Below, in pieces: positions 11,098 to 22,609 of a stretch of 64,000 nucleotides of DNA. Position 1 is the first letter of the stretch; every line of letters starts with the position of its first letter. The DNA is from Saccharum officinarum. Taxonomy: Eukaryota; Streptophyta; Magnoliopsida; Poales; Poaceae. The stretch covers positions 9,213,451 to 9,277,450 of the forward strand of contig CM036209.1 of assembly GCA_020631735.1 (NCBI GenBank), read 5' to 3'. The notes below the pieces were generated by a model. It saw only the letters and a list, made by a program, of their open reading frames with translations, made no database searches and was not told the DNA's origin. The translations under genes were made by a program, and so were the position numbers.

Positions 11098-13361
11098 TAT
11101 GGCGCACGCGCACTTCCCCCTCCTTGAGACATACTACGACAAGGACCACCAAGCGCACTTGATAGTCGACAACGGTAATGTAAGTGAAAGTTTCTTTTCA
11201 TAATACAACAAAGCTTTGCAATTGTGCCATCTCTTAGCTTTTAACCTACACTTGCATATTCTATACTTAGGTGTGTGCATAAGAAAATGATTTCCCTTGT
11301 ATAGCTACTGCATGATTAGTGGTCTATGCTGCCCAATAGGAACTGGTATGACCAGAAAAAGCATCCACATAACAACATTGGTTGTCTTTCCTTTTTGTCC
11401 AATTATTAGAAAAAATATCCACTCTATAAAGCTTTGGAATTGTCCTTGTTCTTTTGTGATGTTTTTTTCATTGACTTTTACTTTGACATATATTTCACCC
11501 TTTTCCAATCACATCAAATTGTAAAGATATACTTCATTTTCATCTATAATGTGTTAACCCGTTATCTATTGTATCGTTTTTTTGCAGGCCTTGGGCCCGC
11601 TACGTCCCGAACTCACCGAACTCTCAAGTGGGACGAGCGCTACGCCCCTACCTCGCAAGAGCAGGAGCTGGTTTTCTAGGCTTGGCTAGAGCTATCAATG
11701 CTAGCCTCTCGGACATGGATGGTCCCCTCCTCACGGCCTTTGTCGACAGATGACGTCCGGAGACCCATAGCTTCCACCTGCCTTCTGGAGAGATGTCTGT
11801 GCTGCTGAAAGACGTCGGGTTCATTTTGGGCCTTCGCTTGGATGGTCTGGCTGTGACGGGCATGGTAGAGCCATAGAACTGGAAGGATATGGTGGAGCAA
11901 GTCACTGGCCACCGGACCCTGAAGAAGGGAAGAAAGAGAAGAAGACTTCGGGTGTCAGCTCAGCTTGGTTGCGGCAACGCTTCAACATGTGCCCTCCTCA
12001 TGCACCGAACAACGTCATTGAGAGATACGCTCGGGTGTGGCTGTGGCACATGGTGGCACAATTCCTATTTCCAGACGCTTCTGGGAACACCGTCTCGTGG
12101 ATGGTCCTCCCACAGCTACGTGAGCCTTGGGAGAACATAGCACAATATAGTTGGTGATCCGCCACTCTTGCTTGATTGTATCAGCAACTATGTGAGGGAT
12201 GTAGGAGGGCACAACCCAATTTGAACCTAAGTGGTTGCACATACTTGCTTCAGATTTGGATTTGGGAGCACATTCCTATCGGACGGGTTCATAGAGGCGA
12301 AGTTGCAGTAAGTACGTTGCATTAATTTGGCATTTCTCTTTGATTTTGTAGCATGAACTATGTGACTTCATTAACACTATTTCGTTTTTCAGGCTTGGAA
12401 ACATGGTGACAGTCGTCCCCCGTATGCTACCTTTGGCGAGAGTTAAGTCGGTTTGGGGCTAGCCGCAATGCCGCTACGTTCAATACTCCAATGACTTGGA
12501 TGTTTTAACTCTAGCTCAGGTTTGTTGTACCACCTAGGATTCCTCCATTTATGTTGTTCACCAATTCATGACAAGGGCATATAGTAACTAACACATGGTA
12601 CAGGTTGAATGGTAGCCATATGACAGGCTAGACGTAAGACAGTTGAACATGGCCCCACATGTTCACGCTGAGAGGGTCCTGTGGCGATCCAATACTCCAA
12701 TGATCTTCTACTACGTGGTGGAGCACCACTTGCCTCAAAGAGTTATGAAGCAGTTTGGTAGGAACCAAAATTTCCCTCTACAACACGAGTCCACATCCCA
12801 TCAATTGCATGAGTAAGCTGCAGTTTCCATATACGCCAACTTAGCATTCCAAGTTTCGTACAAGGCCTACTAATGTCTCATGTCTCGTGCATGCAGGCTT
12901 TCCAGGAGGAGAAGGTTCGATGGCTAGAACTAGCTAGAGAGGCATACAAACTACGTGCAAGAGTGGGAAGCTAGAGAGAGGGTGGAACCCACTAATGGTG
13001 CTCACAGTGTGACGAACGAGTACCGTGCGTACCTCACGTGGCTTCACAGGTCCACCAGAATAAGTGTGCATCCACCGCTGTCCAGCATTCCAATAGATGA
13101 ACAAGAGAGCGATGATGAGGACCTCTATGATGTGATGACAAGGACGAGTGTGCAGCCACTGAGAGCGCCCCTTAAGAACTACATTGTACGCCTTTGAATT
13201 GAACTATGGTTTATTGCAGCTTCACTTGAAAACTACATGGTCATGATGATTATGCATGTGCTCTAGGCACCTCAGCTAGCTCACCTTTTCTAATAAGGCC
13301 GGAGTGTACCTTGGACGTGCAGTAGGGATGGACAATACATACCTAAAAGAATTCGCCAAGG
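11098..13361 (+). pseudogene. Plant mobile domain (PMD) protein exons of the MULE, copy A
   Basis: Spliced exons follow the transposase: 11098-11179 (HFPLLETYYDKDHQAHL, then donor GTAAGT), an exon after TTTTTTTGCAG at 11588 carrying LKWDERYAP, 12393-12519, 12604-12812, 12898-13197 (GAHSVTNEYRAYLTWLHRST, DEQESDDEDLYDV) and a short exon ending at 13360. These match the PMD (MAIL1/MAIN-like, PF10536) proteins found alone and in plant MULEs. Breaks include a TGA where the family has Trp after AFVDR (near 11750), a TAG after EW (near 12613), and single-C deletions near 11613 and 11646 that copy B lacks. The gene ends where the copia LTR begins. Confidence 0.75.
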
Positions 13362-14062
13362 TGAAAGTCCTATGTTTGGTGTTAGTAATTAGTGACAATG
13401 ACTAAGTACTAATCCTATGCCTAAGTTGTATGTAGCATATGAGGATTAGTACATTCCAAGGTTGGTGGCAAGATGGACATGGTGATCATGATGGCTACAC
13501 TTGGATTTGGATGCAACCCTACGTGATCAAGGCAAAGGTATATGCTTAAGGGTTGTGTTTTAGTAACCAAGACACCTAGTGGGTGTGGTTACATTATAGG
13601 TTAGATAGTCGTACTATAAAGAGGGGAATGACACGACTATTGAACTCCTAAGTGCCTCTAGGTGTGCATTTCATAATCATATGCATTTGGATAGAACTAA
13701 TAATGCCTCGAAAAATGATTGTGAAAATGCTAACACACTCACACATGACAAGATCACTTGGTGGTGTTAGCACGTTTGCGAAGGCGGTGGAGTTTGAGCG
13801 GTAGAGAGGGTTTGGGGAATTGAAACGACTATTTTCCATTACGCCGGAAGTCCGGAAAAGAAACGGAGGCGAACGGAGGTCACAGAGGTGACCGGATGCT
13901 GAACCGGACGCGGTCTTTGCATGATCGGACGCGTCCGGTCAGTGTTCAGTGTCTGCACATATTTTAGTTTGATGATCGGACGCGAAGCGCATCCGGTCAC
14001 AGTCGATCGGACACGTTCGGTCATTCAGGGAGCTTACTGGACTCTAACCGGACGCTGGCACT

Positions 14063-14400
14063 GTGGCGTCCGGTCATTTCTCCAGCGCGTCTAGTCATTG
14101 TGTTGTTGTGCGCTGCTCAGACTTGACCAGTGTGTCCGGTCAGTCACGGGACCGGCGCGTCCGGTCATTTGCAGCGCGTCCGGTCTGCGCGTCAAGCGCG
14201 TCCGGTCGTTGCTTCGCAGTTAGTCGTTGTGCGACCGGCGCATCCGGTCAGTTGGACCAGCGCGTCCGGTCAGTGCTTCGCGACTTAGCCGTTGTGCGAC
14301 CGGCGCGTCCGGTCAGTTGGACTAGCGTGTCCGGTCAGTGCTTCACGACTTAGCAGTTGTGTGACCGGCGCGTCCGGTCAGTTCGACCAGCGCGTCCGGT
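14063..14400. repeat. CpG-rich minisatellite in the copia LTR, copy A
   Basis: Repeated CGCGTCCGGTCA cores lie in a roughly 65-bp higher-order unit (GACCGGCGCGTCCGGTCAGT, GGACCAGCGCGTCCGGTCAG, TGCTTCGCGACTTAGC) present about three times. Related arrays are at 33473-33810 and 42738-43078. The open frames through it are artefacts of the repeat. Confidence 0.85.
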
Positions 14401-14453
14401 CAGCACGATTTTGGCTGTTTAAGTTTCTAACGGCTCTATTCGAAGGGGTACGT

Positions 14454-14462
14454 CTATATATA
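14454..14462 (+). promoter_or_regulatory. TATA box of the copia LTR, copy A
   Basis: CTATATATA lies about 50 bp downstream of the CpG minisatellite and in the middle of the LTR, where the U3/R boundary is expected. It is conserved at 33864-33872 and 43129-43137. Confidence 0.6.
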
Positions 14463-14648
14463 CTCGTTGGCCAGCTCAAGGCTCTATCTCTCAAACATTT
14501 GACATACTTGTGAGCACTTTGAGCTAAGCAACTCCCCTCCCACTCATCTCTCTTGCTTCTTTGCATATTCAAAGTGAGATTGAGTGATCCAAGTGCATTT
14601 GCATTGAGACATTGCATCTAGTTGGCACTTGGTGGTTGATTTGCTAGG

Positions 14649-14748
14649 NNNNNNNNNNNNNNNNNNNNNNNNNNNNNNNNNNNNNNNNNNNNNNNNNNNN
14701 NNNNNNNNNNNNNNNNNNNNNNNNNNNNNNNNNNNNNNNNNNNNNNNN
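14649..14748. other. Assembly gap (100 N)
   Basis: Exactly 100 N, the usual placeholder for a gap of unknown size. It interrupts the copia 5' LTR of copy A. The rest of the copia element and the MULE's right half are missing from copy A. Confidence 0.99.
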
Positions 14749-14912
14749 AGCCATAACTCAAACACCCTAAACAGCTGGCGCTATCATTTTACCCTTCCGT
14801 CCCAAGATAACCGCATGTTTAGGATTAAAATGGGGAAATTATACTGTAGCTGGGATTCATTTCTAGACATCTCGGTGGCAGTATAACGATTGACGCAACA
14901 TTGGAACGATCA
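14749..14912. repeat. Damaged duplicate of 15722-15885 at the gap edge
   Basis: AGCCATAACTCAAACACCCT through GACGCAACATTGGAACGA is repeated 973 bp downstream with about 95% identity. Several differences are single-base insertions or losses (CCTAAAC/CCTAAC, ACCCTT/ACTCCTT), as expected of a poorly corrected contig end. Confidence 0.85.
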
Positions 14913-15463
14913 CAAGTGGCCTTGAACCCTTACGGAATAGATGATCACTAATGACTATAAATGTGTTTTTGCTATTCATTATTCATCTTTACATTGATCA
15001 TATGTTTATTGTAGGATAAATGAAAATCTGATGCTACTCATGTAATAAAATTATGACAATTAAAAGCTAAATGCAGTAAACCAGTGTCTATCCTTTTGAG
15101 CCTCATGAACCCATGTTATATTTGTTGAGTTCGATATGGACTCACTCTTGCTATTTCCCCACACCCAGTGTGTAGTGAGGTGCTGCTTAGAAGAAGGATA
15201 AAGATGTAGTGGAGTTTCCAAAAGTCTATCAGAAGTGTTTGGCATATGGGGCCACCAGTCAGCCGTCCCTGAGAAGAATGGAGCCCGAGCAGAAGCTTAG
15301 CCACCGTTCTGCGATACTCTGATAGTTGTAAGTGTTAATATAGTAAGTATTCCACTTTATATAAATATTGTTTTGATATCTCTATTTTGTTGTGGTATGT
15401 GTGGACTTTCTGGGCACACATATGACGAGTCTAGTTTTGTTCTTTGCAAAACTGGGTGTGACA
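14913..15463 (+). mobile_element. 3' part of a chromovirus-type LTR, 5' truncated
   Basis: The sequence ends GGGTGTGACA and is similar along its length to the reverse complement of 60311-60900. Shared blocks include GTGGCCTTG.ACCCTTA.GGAATAG, GATCATATGTTTA and TTTGAGCCTCATGAACCC. It joins the preceding duplicate abruptly at about 14913, with no LTR start, PBS or internal region. Confidence 0.7.
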
Positions 15464-15470
15464 TATAGTA

Positions 15471-15741
15471 CTAGGGGCATGTTTGTTTCCATTTGTTGCT
15501 AGCTTCTGTCAGCCAGAAAATGAAACAAAAAATTAAATGTTGAGTTAGCTTTTGAAAAGCTCGAAAGTTTGCTTATAAGAAAATGAACTAAGAGCTGAAA
15601 AAACGTTCAAAGGTGCTTATCTGGCTTTTGGTGCGCTAAGAAATTACTAAAAAATCATTGCAAAAGTAAAAAAACCAATAGCCAATAGTTAGAAAACCAG
15701 CTTTTGAACCAAAAGGCTAAAAGCCATAACTCAAACACCCT
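15471..15741. mobile_element. MITE with AGGGGCATGTTTG / CAAACACCCT termini
   Basis: The termini are imperfect inverted repeats and the interior is rich in AAAAGCT motifs (AGCTTTTGAAAAGC, CCAGCTTTTG), which can fold back. No clear target duplication. The 3' end overlaps the segment duplicated at 14749. Confidence 0.45.
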
Positions 15742-15972
15742 AACAGCTGGCGCTATCATTTTACTCCTTCCGTCCCAAGATAACAGCATGTTTAGGATTA
15801 AAATGGGGAAATTATACTATAGCTGGGATTACATTTCTAGACATCGGTGGCAGTATAACGATTGACGCAACATTGGAACGAAGCCAACAAGTACGGCCAA
15901 CAGGTAGCTTCTGGAATCCAGCGAAGAGGTAGCTTCCGTAGGTTTACTTTTTGAATTTTTTTCCATAACTTA

Positions 15973-16193
15973 GGCCTTGTTTAGTTCACTCCAAAATACA
16001 AAAAGTTTTCAAGATTTTTGGTCACATCGCATATGTCGGTACATGTATGAAGCATTAACTAATTGCATAGTTTATCTGTAAATATCGAGACGAATCTTTT
16101 GAGCCTAGTTAATCTATGATTGACAAAGTTTGTCAAATACAAACGAAAAGTGCTATAGTGCTTTTTTTTAAAAAATGGAAACTAAACGTGGCC
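15973..16193. mobile_element. Tourist-like MITE
   Basis: The 221-bp element starts GGCCTTGTTTAGTT and ends AACTAAACGTGGCC (inverted repeats), with a TTA target duplication (15970-15972, 16194-16196). Internal GAGACGAATCTTTTGAGCCTA is shared with the neighbouring MITE at 16315. Confidence 0.85.
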
Positions 16194-16314
16194 TTAATAT
16201 ATTTTATTGGCCTGGTCACACTGACTAGTGCACGTGTTACCTTGGTCCCACCATTATTTTTGGACAAAATTTGAAATCCACAAGTGCTTTTATTTTGGAG
16301 GGAGGCAGTACTAT

Positions 16315-16556
16315 GGCCCTGTTTAGATTGCCAAAAAGATCTAAAAAATTTTACACAGTACTCGTCACATCGAATTTTTAGACGCATGCATGGAGTATTA
16401 AATGTAGGTAAAAAATAATTAATTGCACAGTTTGTCTGTAAATGTCGAGATAAATCTTTTGAGCCTAGTTAGTCCATGACTGGACAAATTTTACCAAATA
16501 AAAACGAAAAGTGCTACATGAATTTTTCCCAAAAAATTTTGGGATCTAACAAGGCC
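16315..16556. mobile_element. Tourist-like MITE
   Basis: The 242-bp element has ends GGCCCTGTTTAGATTG and ATCTAACAAGGCC and a TAT target duplication (16312-16314, 16557-16559). It belongs to the same family as 15973-16193. Confidence 0.75.
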
Positions 16557-17792
16557 TATATTAGGTGTGACAAGTGTCATCATTAGCATCATTAGCACGT
16601 GAGCGTGTGATAAGTGTCACATGAAGCAACTCAAACAACCACTCACACTCACTGCGTGTGCGAACACGCAGCAGCTATAATCGCCGCGTGCATGCATGCA
16701 GGCTGCAGGGATCATTTTTGGCAACACACAGGATAATCGCCGCGTGCATGCATGTTTGTGTATCTCCGATACAGCCATGCATATATCTGGCGCCTGGCGG
16801 CCTGAGACAGCGACACAACACACAGGCACACGGATTGATCCATTTCCATCTCTGCATCTGTGCAAACATGAACACGCGGGACGGATAGGAGATACTGACA
16901 GAGCATCAGGCAGGCTGGCTAGGCCGTGCTGCTTTCTTTGATTCTTTCTGCCTAACACCGCGGGATCTCATACCTGATTCTGCGTGGAATTGGAGGTCTC
17001 GGCCAGCCGTCGCGTGGGATTATTTTGATTTCCGACGGCGCGGCAACGAGGCGCGCGTTCGGTGAATCATCTCGGCATTTTGGGCTAGCTACCTCGGCGG
17101 CGGCGGCAGACGCAGCACAGCACCGACGACGCGTACACGTCTGCTTGACTGCATGCGTGCATATATAGTCCAGTACTAGGACGACTAGTTGGCTAGTTGC
17201 CCGACGAATGCATACACACGAACACGCGTAAAAAGTCCTCGAGAGACTTGGTTAGTTGGGCCGTATGTGCGTGCAAGGGACTCGGACAAATTAGAGGTAA
17301 GTGCGTGCCCCATTTGCCACGAAAGCTCCATCGGATCTCGGCGACACAGACAGTCGTGGTGGTGGTGCGCGTGGTGGCCTGGTGGGGGGATACCGTACGT
17401 ATACACAATTTCTATGTCTCAAATTTCTTCATTCCCTTGTGCCATTCTTCTTTAATTTCTTCGTCCTCCACGAGCAAAATATGCGCGCACAAGCACAAAG
17501 CAGACAGACCGCATGCATGCAGAGGAAGAAATTCGGTCGACATATGCTTGCAGTGTCAGCCAAGCAATCAACTCGATTTTTACATTGAAGGAAAAAAAAG
17601 TCGTGATAAGCTTTCTAGAGATCCATGCATGCCTGATGTCTACAGATCTTTTCAGCAACTATATATTTGGCCTTCAAGTGCACGGTTAATTACAAAAGGC
17701 ATCTCCCCTTAAGATGCAAATTAAGTTGAACTATTTATATTATGTATGTATATAAACCATTCCAAAACAAAATAGGAAAAAAAGCAACATGC
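16557..17792. other. No recognisable gene
   Basis: Moderately GC-rich sequence with many CATGCATG palindromes (16680-16780, 17510-17640). Open frames of 60-171 codons overlap on both strands in every frame, resemble no known protein and lack coding signatures. Confidence 0.5.
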
Positions 17793-17943
17793 TACTCCCT
17801 CCTTCCTGAAAAGACTTAATGTCAAACTATCTATGATTTATTTGACCATTTGTACAAAATAAACATTATTATTATATTACCAAATATGGATTTGTCATAG
17901 ACCTATTTCCACAGCATACATATTTGTGTCATATAAGTATTGA

Positions 17944-19729
17944 CTAGCAAAATTGCCCGTGCGATGCAATGGGTTAATAAAAAGCATATACTAATCTTTA
18001 TTCGACTAAAGATTTAGGTGTAAAAGAAATAATTATTTATGTCAAAAGATCAAATTTTGTTTAGTGTGTGAACACCCATGGCAGTTGTAGTTCATCTCCT
18101 CCACCTCATCGACCTCTCCTCAAAAACTGCTAATATCACCTCTAGCTCGCCCAAGTAGGGCACGACATCCTTCCTTCGTACCTTCTGAAGTGTGCACTTC
18201 CACCATGCCACTATGTTGTTGCTTTCAGCGTAATGCGTGATGCAGGACAGGGTGCGACGTGGTCGGAACGCCAGCACCACACCTAATCCACCGTTGACGA
18301 GCAGTGTCCCTGATAGAGCCTCATCGTCAGCGCTGGCCCAACGGGATGCTTCACATACAACAAAACCACTGAGTTTGCAGAGATTGGAGCCCCAATTGCT
18401 GAGTTTGGCTATGCATCGCCGCTCCATGGCATCGCACCCCGTGAACACCACGCGGTCACCTCACCGTTGTGGCCTTCGAGCAATGGAATTCTGATCTTCC
18501 TATCAATTCATGTTTCTGATGTCGATGCAATGAGCCGCCTCTGTGCCGTGGTGGCAAGACCAAAAGTATGGCCGAGCCATGCATATACACAAGTTTTGTA
18601 AGCGGCTGATGCGGCATCGTGCGGCTGCCTGTAGGAGTATTAAGCCCGCTTGCATCACTATTTGTAGGGAGATAGACTTGTCACCTGTGGTGATGTGGCA
18701 TTGAGTGCTTTGAGCTCCTACGTTGTATATTTCATTTGGATCATTTTTTCTTTTTAACTTTAACTCAGTCAACATGCGTCCATTGTACATTAACTTTTTA
18801 CGATAGATTCTACACATCAATATATAGAAGATTAAGATAATAATTTCACTACAAAAGAAATAAGAAAACATCTTCTATCAGTTTATGAAAGAAAACATAG
18901 ATCTATAACTACACCAAATATTTTATTCTACAGTGTAGACCTAGTCAACAAGAGGTCAAAAAATAATTTTGCTATTTTTTTTATTTTTCTATTTCTATAA
19001 TTTTCCACATAATTTACAAGTTGGTTGTTTTACGAAAAAAATAAAAATGAAAAAATAAAGAAAAGAAGCCAAGCCACAGCTCGGCCCAGTCCACTAGTGC
19101 GAAAGGCCCACGAGGTGGATTCCAGCCTAGCAACATACATAAAATTTTACCGTGGATTCTACACATCAATAGAAAATTACCATAAAAATTTCACTGCAAA
19201 AGGACTAAGAAAACATTCTCTATCAGTTTATGAAAGAAAACTTAGATCTATAATTACACCAAATATTTTATTCTAGAGTGTAGACCTAGTCAATAGGAGT
19301 TCAAAAAAATAGTTTTGCTATTTTTTATTTTTCTATTTCTATAATTTTCCACATAATTTACAAGTTGGTTGTTTTACCAGAAAAAATAAAAATGAAAAAA
19401 GAAGCCACGCCACGGCTCGGCCCAGTCCACTGGCGCAAAAGGCCCACGAGGCGGATTCCAGCCCAACAGCAGAAGGGCCAACGTAGGTTGCACTTTTACA
19501 TCAGGAATCCCTGAGTTTCTCGAATCCAATTTAGATCCTTCCACCTTTTCTTTCCCTCTTGCACTTTTGCACATGGAACCCTTCCTCGTCTTCTATTTTT
19601 TTTCTCACCCTCTTCTCTAAATCTAGAGAACCGCCCGATCTTAGGCCGATCCGTGCCGGCGGGGAACAGTCGGACACGGATAGGCTGGACGAAAATTTGT
19701 AGATGGCAAAAATTTTGTCTTTTATTATT
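17944..19729. mobile_element. Unclassified insertion inside the split MITE
   Basis: The insert is bordered by imperfect 9-bp direct repeats, AAGTATTGA (17935-17943) and AAGTATAGA (19730-19738), as a MULE-type insertion could leave. It begins CTAGCAAAATTGCCCGTGCG, a motif I recall as common at repeat ends in grass genomes. It contains the 349-bp tandem repeat and an open frame at 18092-18451 (-) of 119 codons (MVFTGCDAMERRCIAKLSNW at its start) that I cannot assign. That frame could be a captured gene fragment. Superfamily unknown. Confidence 0.35.
18806..19480. repeat. Tandem repeat, period about 349 bp
   Basis: Two units start GATTCTACACATCAAT at 18806 and 19155 and share TATCAGTTTATGAAAGAAAA, CACCAAATATTTTATTCTA and GCCCAGTCCACT...GCCCACGAGG. 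Window position 1 falls inside a third occurrence of the unit's end, so the left limit of the visible block lies within this repeat. Confidence 0.8.
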
Positions 19730-22609
19730 AAGTATAGATATCTTCTTTATAAATTTAGTCAAGCTTTAAAAGACTTGACTTAGGATAAAACGAAAACATC
19801 AATCAAGTATTGTTTTGGAAAGGGGGAGTATTTTATTTGGGTGTCAGTGAGTGATGCCATGCCGTTTGCCGCACAAGAAATAAAAGCAATGGCAACACAA
19901 ACTAAACGTGGTTTGGTGGATGTATCAAGACAGGATTAAGGTAGGAGTATCGTGACTTAACACTACTACTATAAATTTAATCGAGGTAGGCAAAATGGAT
20001 TAACCGAGGCAGGCATCACAATCGCCTCAGCCCAAAGGTCATAAATCAATCTTTACCAAGGCGGTTGAAATGCCTGCCTCGGTAAATCAAATAAAAAATA
20101 AAAAATAGAAAACTCGTGGAAGAGAAATGCAGCTTTTAAGTCTGACAAATGTTCCTACATGCAGTAGAAGAGAAGTGCAACTTTTAAGTGTTGCCGGCTG
20201 CGTATCAGATCTATTGTCAAAGGGTCACCCTCTAGAAGACGACTTTGTAATCAGCTAAAAAGTGGTTGTCCATGATAGCTGAGGTATCCTGGTACTATCA
20301 CAGATGGACAAGGGAGTCAGAATTTCAAGTTTTGAAATCCTAGTTCGTTTCACAAATGATATCCTCAAATTTGACGTTGGTGACATCGCCAGGCACAAGT
20401 ATGGTTGCTTTCTCCTCACTCCAATTCTCACTTTTAAGAGCCTGCATGTAATTTGTATGACATGTACGGCAGGGGGCTCCCCATTCATGACATTATATGA
20501 ACTGCTGCCAAAAGAAGGAAAAGGTCGTTCATCGGGCTGTGGGGGAAGCCCCCCACACCCCCCTTATTTCTACATGTGTTGGTGGAGCCTGTTGTCTGTG
20601 GAGTTTGCTTTGTTTCGATGGTTGAGATTCATCGTGGGAAGTCGAAGCTGCTCTGTCGCTTTTGCGCCAATGCTCAGCAACGATTACACTAGGTGGGGCA
20701 CCATATTGTGTGTTTATTGATAAGTGCTAGCGGCCTTGGTATTGTGTGTCTCACATATTTGTATGAATATTTTTTTATTTAATTTAGCGGCTGAAATCTT
20801 CTACCTTTTCGTTCAAAAAAATGTGTTGCAAAATACATTTTTCAAAGACGAGCAATTATTGGACTTGTCTCTAATTTCATAGTAGCAGCAATCGTCCAAA
20901 GAAATGCAGGACGATCTGGATTTTTAAAATTTGTCAATAAATGTAAGGGCTTCTGGCTAGCCTAAAATCCACCTAAATGAACAGAAAGTCGGCAGTGGGC
21001 AGTCGGCACTCGATGCCAAACAGTAGAAAGGAGGATAGGTATGCTGCGCCGGCGCCGCGGCTGGCCTGAAACGTGCACAACCACAGCGTGTGGTGTGGCA
21101 TCTGGCTGCTGGCATGCATTCCACGTAGATATAGCGGCTAGGCCATGCTAGCTACGAGTAGTCGGCTACGACAAGGACAGGCCACCTCATCCGTGCCAGT
21201 ACGTACAGCAAGGGAGCACTTTACTGTACCTGTACTAGTACTGCATTTTCATGTTTTTTTATGAGAAACACTGCATTTTCATGGTGCCATGGTGGATTGG
21301 TGGTCGGCCGGCCCTTTGACTTGGTCACTTGGGCGGCCCGTTGGCCCCTTGACCGCGCGCACCGCCATCCAATAATCCAAGTGATAAGGCTACACACTCA
21401 CACGAGTACACGTTTATAATTAAAAAAAGGACAAGAGATTCTCTGGTGCCATAGAAATCTCAACTTTTAGATAAATGGCAATGACATTTAGTAAATCAAA
21501 TGCCCAAACAAATAACCCCGTGGGACCAAACTTTTTTTTTCGCACGGTTACACAATTTTCTTGCATACTCGCTTCTTCCTTGATGATATCCCACAAAACA
21601 CTCATTGGTTATAGCAATGTAATACTACTATTTTTTTCCATCTGAGGTTTGTTATCTGAAACTTTGGTCGGGGTCAGCTAATTGGATATCTAAACAGCAT
21701 AAAGTCAAAAACAAAACTTAGTTAAAAAGTTGTACATCTCATTAAACCTACAATTCTCATTCATAAATAAGTTTATCATCTCTACATCTGAGTAAAAGTG
21801 ATGAATTTCCTAAATAAGGTAAGGTCAACTTATGAACACAACAAAGCATTAGTGCCAACTCCAAATAAACACCTATCAATAACCTTTGGAGGAAGGGAGG
21901 ATATTATTGTAATGTATATAGGGTATCTTCGGTTGCTAGCCACACTTCATCTTAGGTAAGTTTGGTTGACAACTAAACTGAGGCAAGACTTTTTTTTTTG
22001 GACTCCACATGTCATAAAGTAAAAAAGTGTGACAAGATTCCCTAAGACATGATAAAGTATGGCCAGAAATTTCTAGCCACACCTACCTACCTAAGGTTAG
22101 TTGTGGCAAATTGTGGCCAGGAACCAAATTGTGGCCAGGAACCAAAAAGTGTGACAAGATTCCCTGTAATGTGCCATCCGTATGATGTGCACGTCGTGGT
22201 GGAAAAATATGTGTCATTTCTAGTAACATTAACGGTAGAGATGGGTCAACTGGAATAAGTGTTTTGTAGTATCCCTAAAAGGAAGTCATTCTATTTTGTC
22301 CTGTAAGTCAAACCATCTTACTTATATCAATTAGTTATGATATCAAAAGAGTATTATAAATTCAGCAGAAACCTATTTTCATAGTATACATATATATTTA
22401 GTGTCATAAATATTGATACGATCTTCTTTAGCTATATGCTTAATCAAATTTAGAGTGGTTTGACTTAGAACAAACTACAATGACTTTCTTTTAGGGATGG
22501 AGTAGCTATTTTCATCCGTGATTGCTGTGTCTTCATTAGTGTTGTCATCGCCTACGTAAGATCGTTGCTTGGATTATAGTACTAAATTTATAGTGCCGGC
22601 CAATGAGTC

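Larger units (their letters stand above)
1..14648 (+). repeat. Copy A of a 14.6-kb direct repeat (partner 19407-34055)
   Basis: This whole stretch recurs in the same orientation about 19.41 kb downstream. The offset drifts only between 19405 and 19411 through small indels, for example one TA unit in the microsatellite at 5705-5724 and single C or G indels. Roughly the first 6 kb are almost identical; substitutions appear from about 6.3 kb and are densest in the copia LTR at the right end. The copy ends at an assembly gap inside that LTR and probably extends left of the window. It could be a real tandem duplication or an allelic contig placed in tandem. Confidence 0.95.
13362..14648 (+). mobile_element. 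Start of the copia (Sirevirus) 5' LTR, copy A
   Basis: The LTR begins TGAAAGTCC at the same site as in copy B, preceded by CAAGG (13357-13361), the target duplication sequence. It is cut off by the gap after about 1287 bp; the copy B LTR, without its TRIM, is 1998 bp. The differences I counted from copy B here (about 25) all look like C/T or G/A transitions. Confidence 0.9.
17793..19830. mobile_element. Stowaway-like MITE split by a 1.8-kb insertion
   Basis: The left terminus TACTCCCTCCTTCCTGAAAAG (17793) pairs with GAAAGGGGGAGTA (ending 19830), and GACTTAATGTCAAACTA with TAGTCAAGCTTTAAAAGACTTG. Between them lies an unrelated insert, 17944-19729. The right half is repeated at window positions 333-424. 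Confidence 0.55.

Noticed and set aside
14063..14513. Frames with repeated VRSVGPARPVSASRLS-like units (also at 33473 and 42738)
   Set aside because: These are translations of the LTR minisatellite, in noncoding U3 sequence.
17185..17712. 171-codon plus-strand frame
   Set aside because: Shares the stretch with frames on both strands, no recognised motif, no support from codon pattern.
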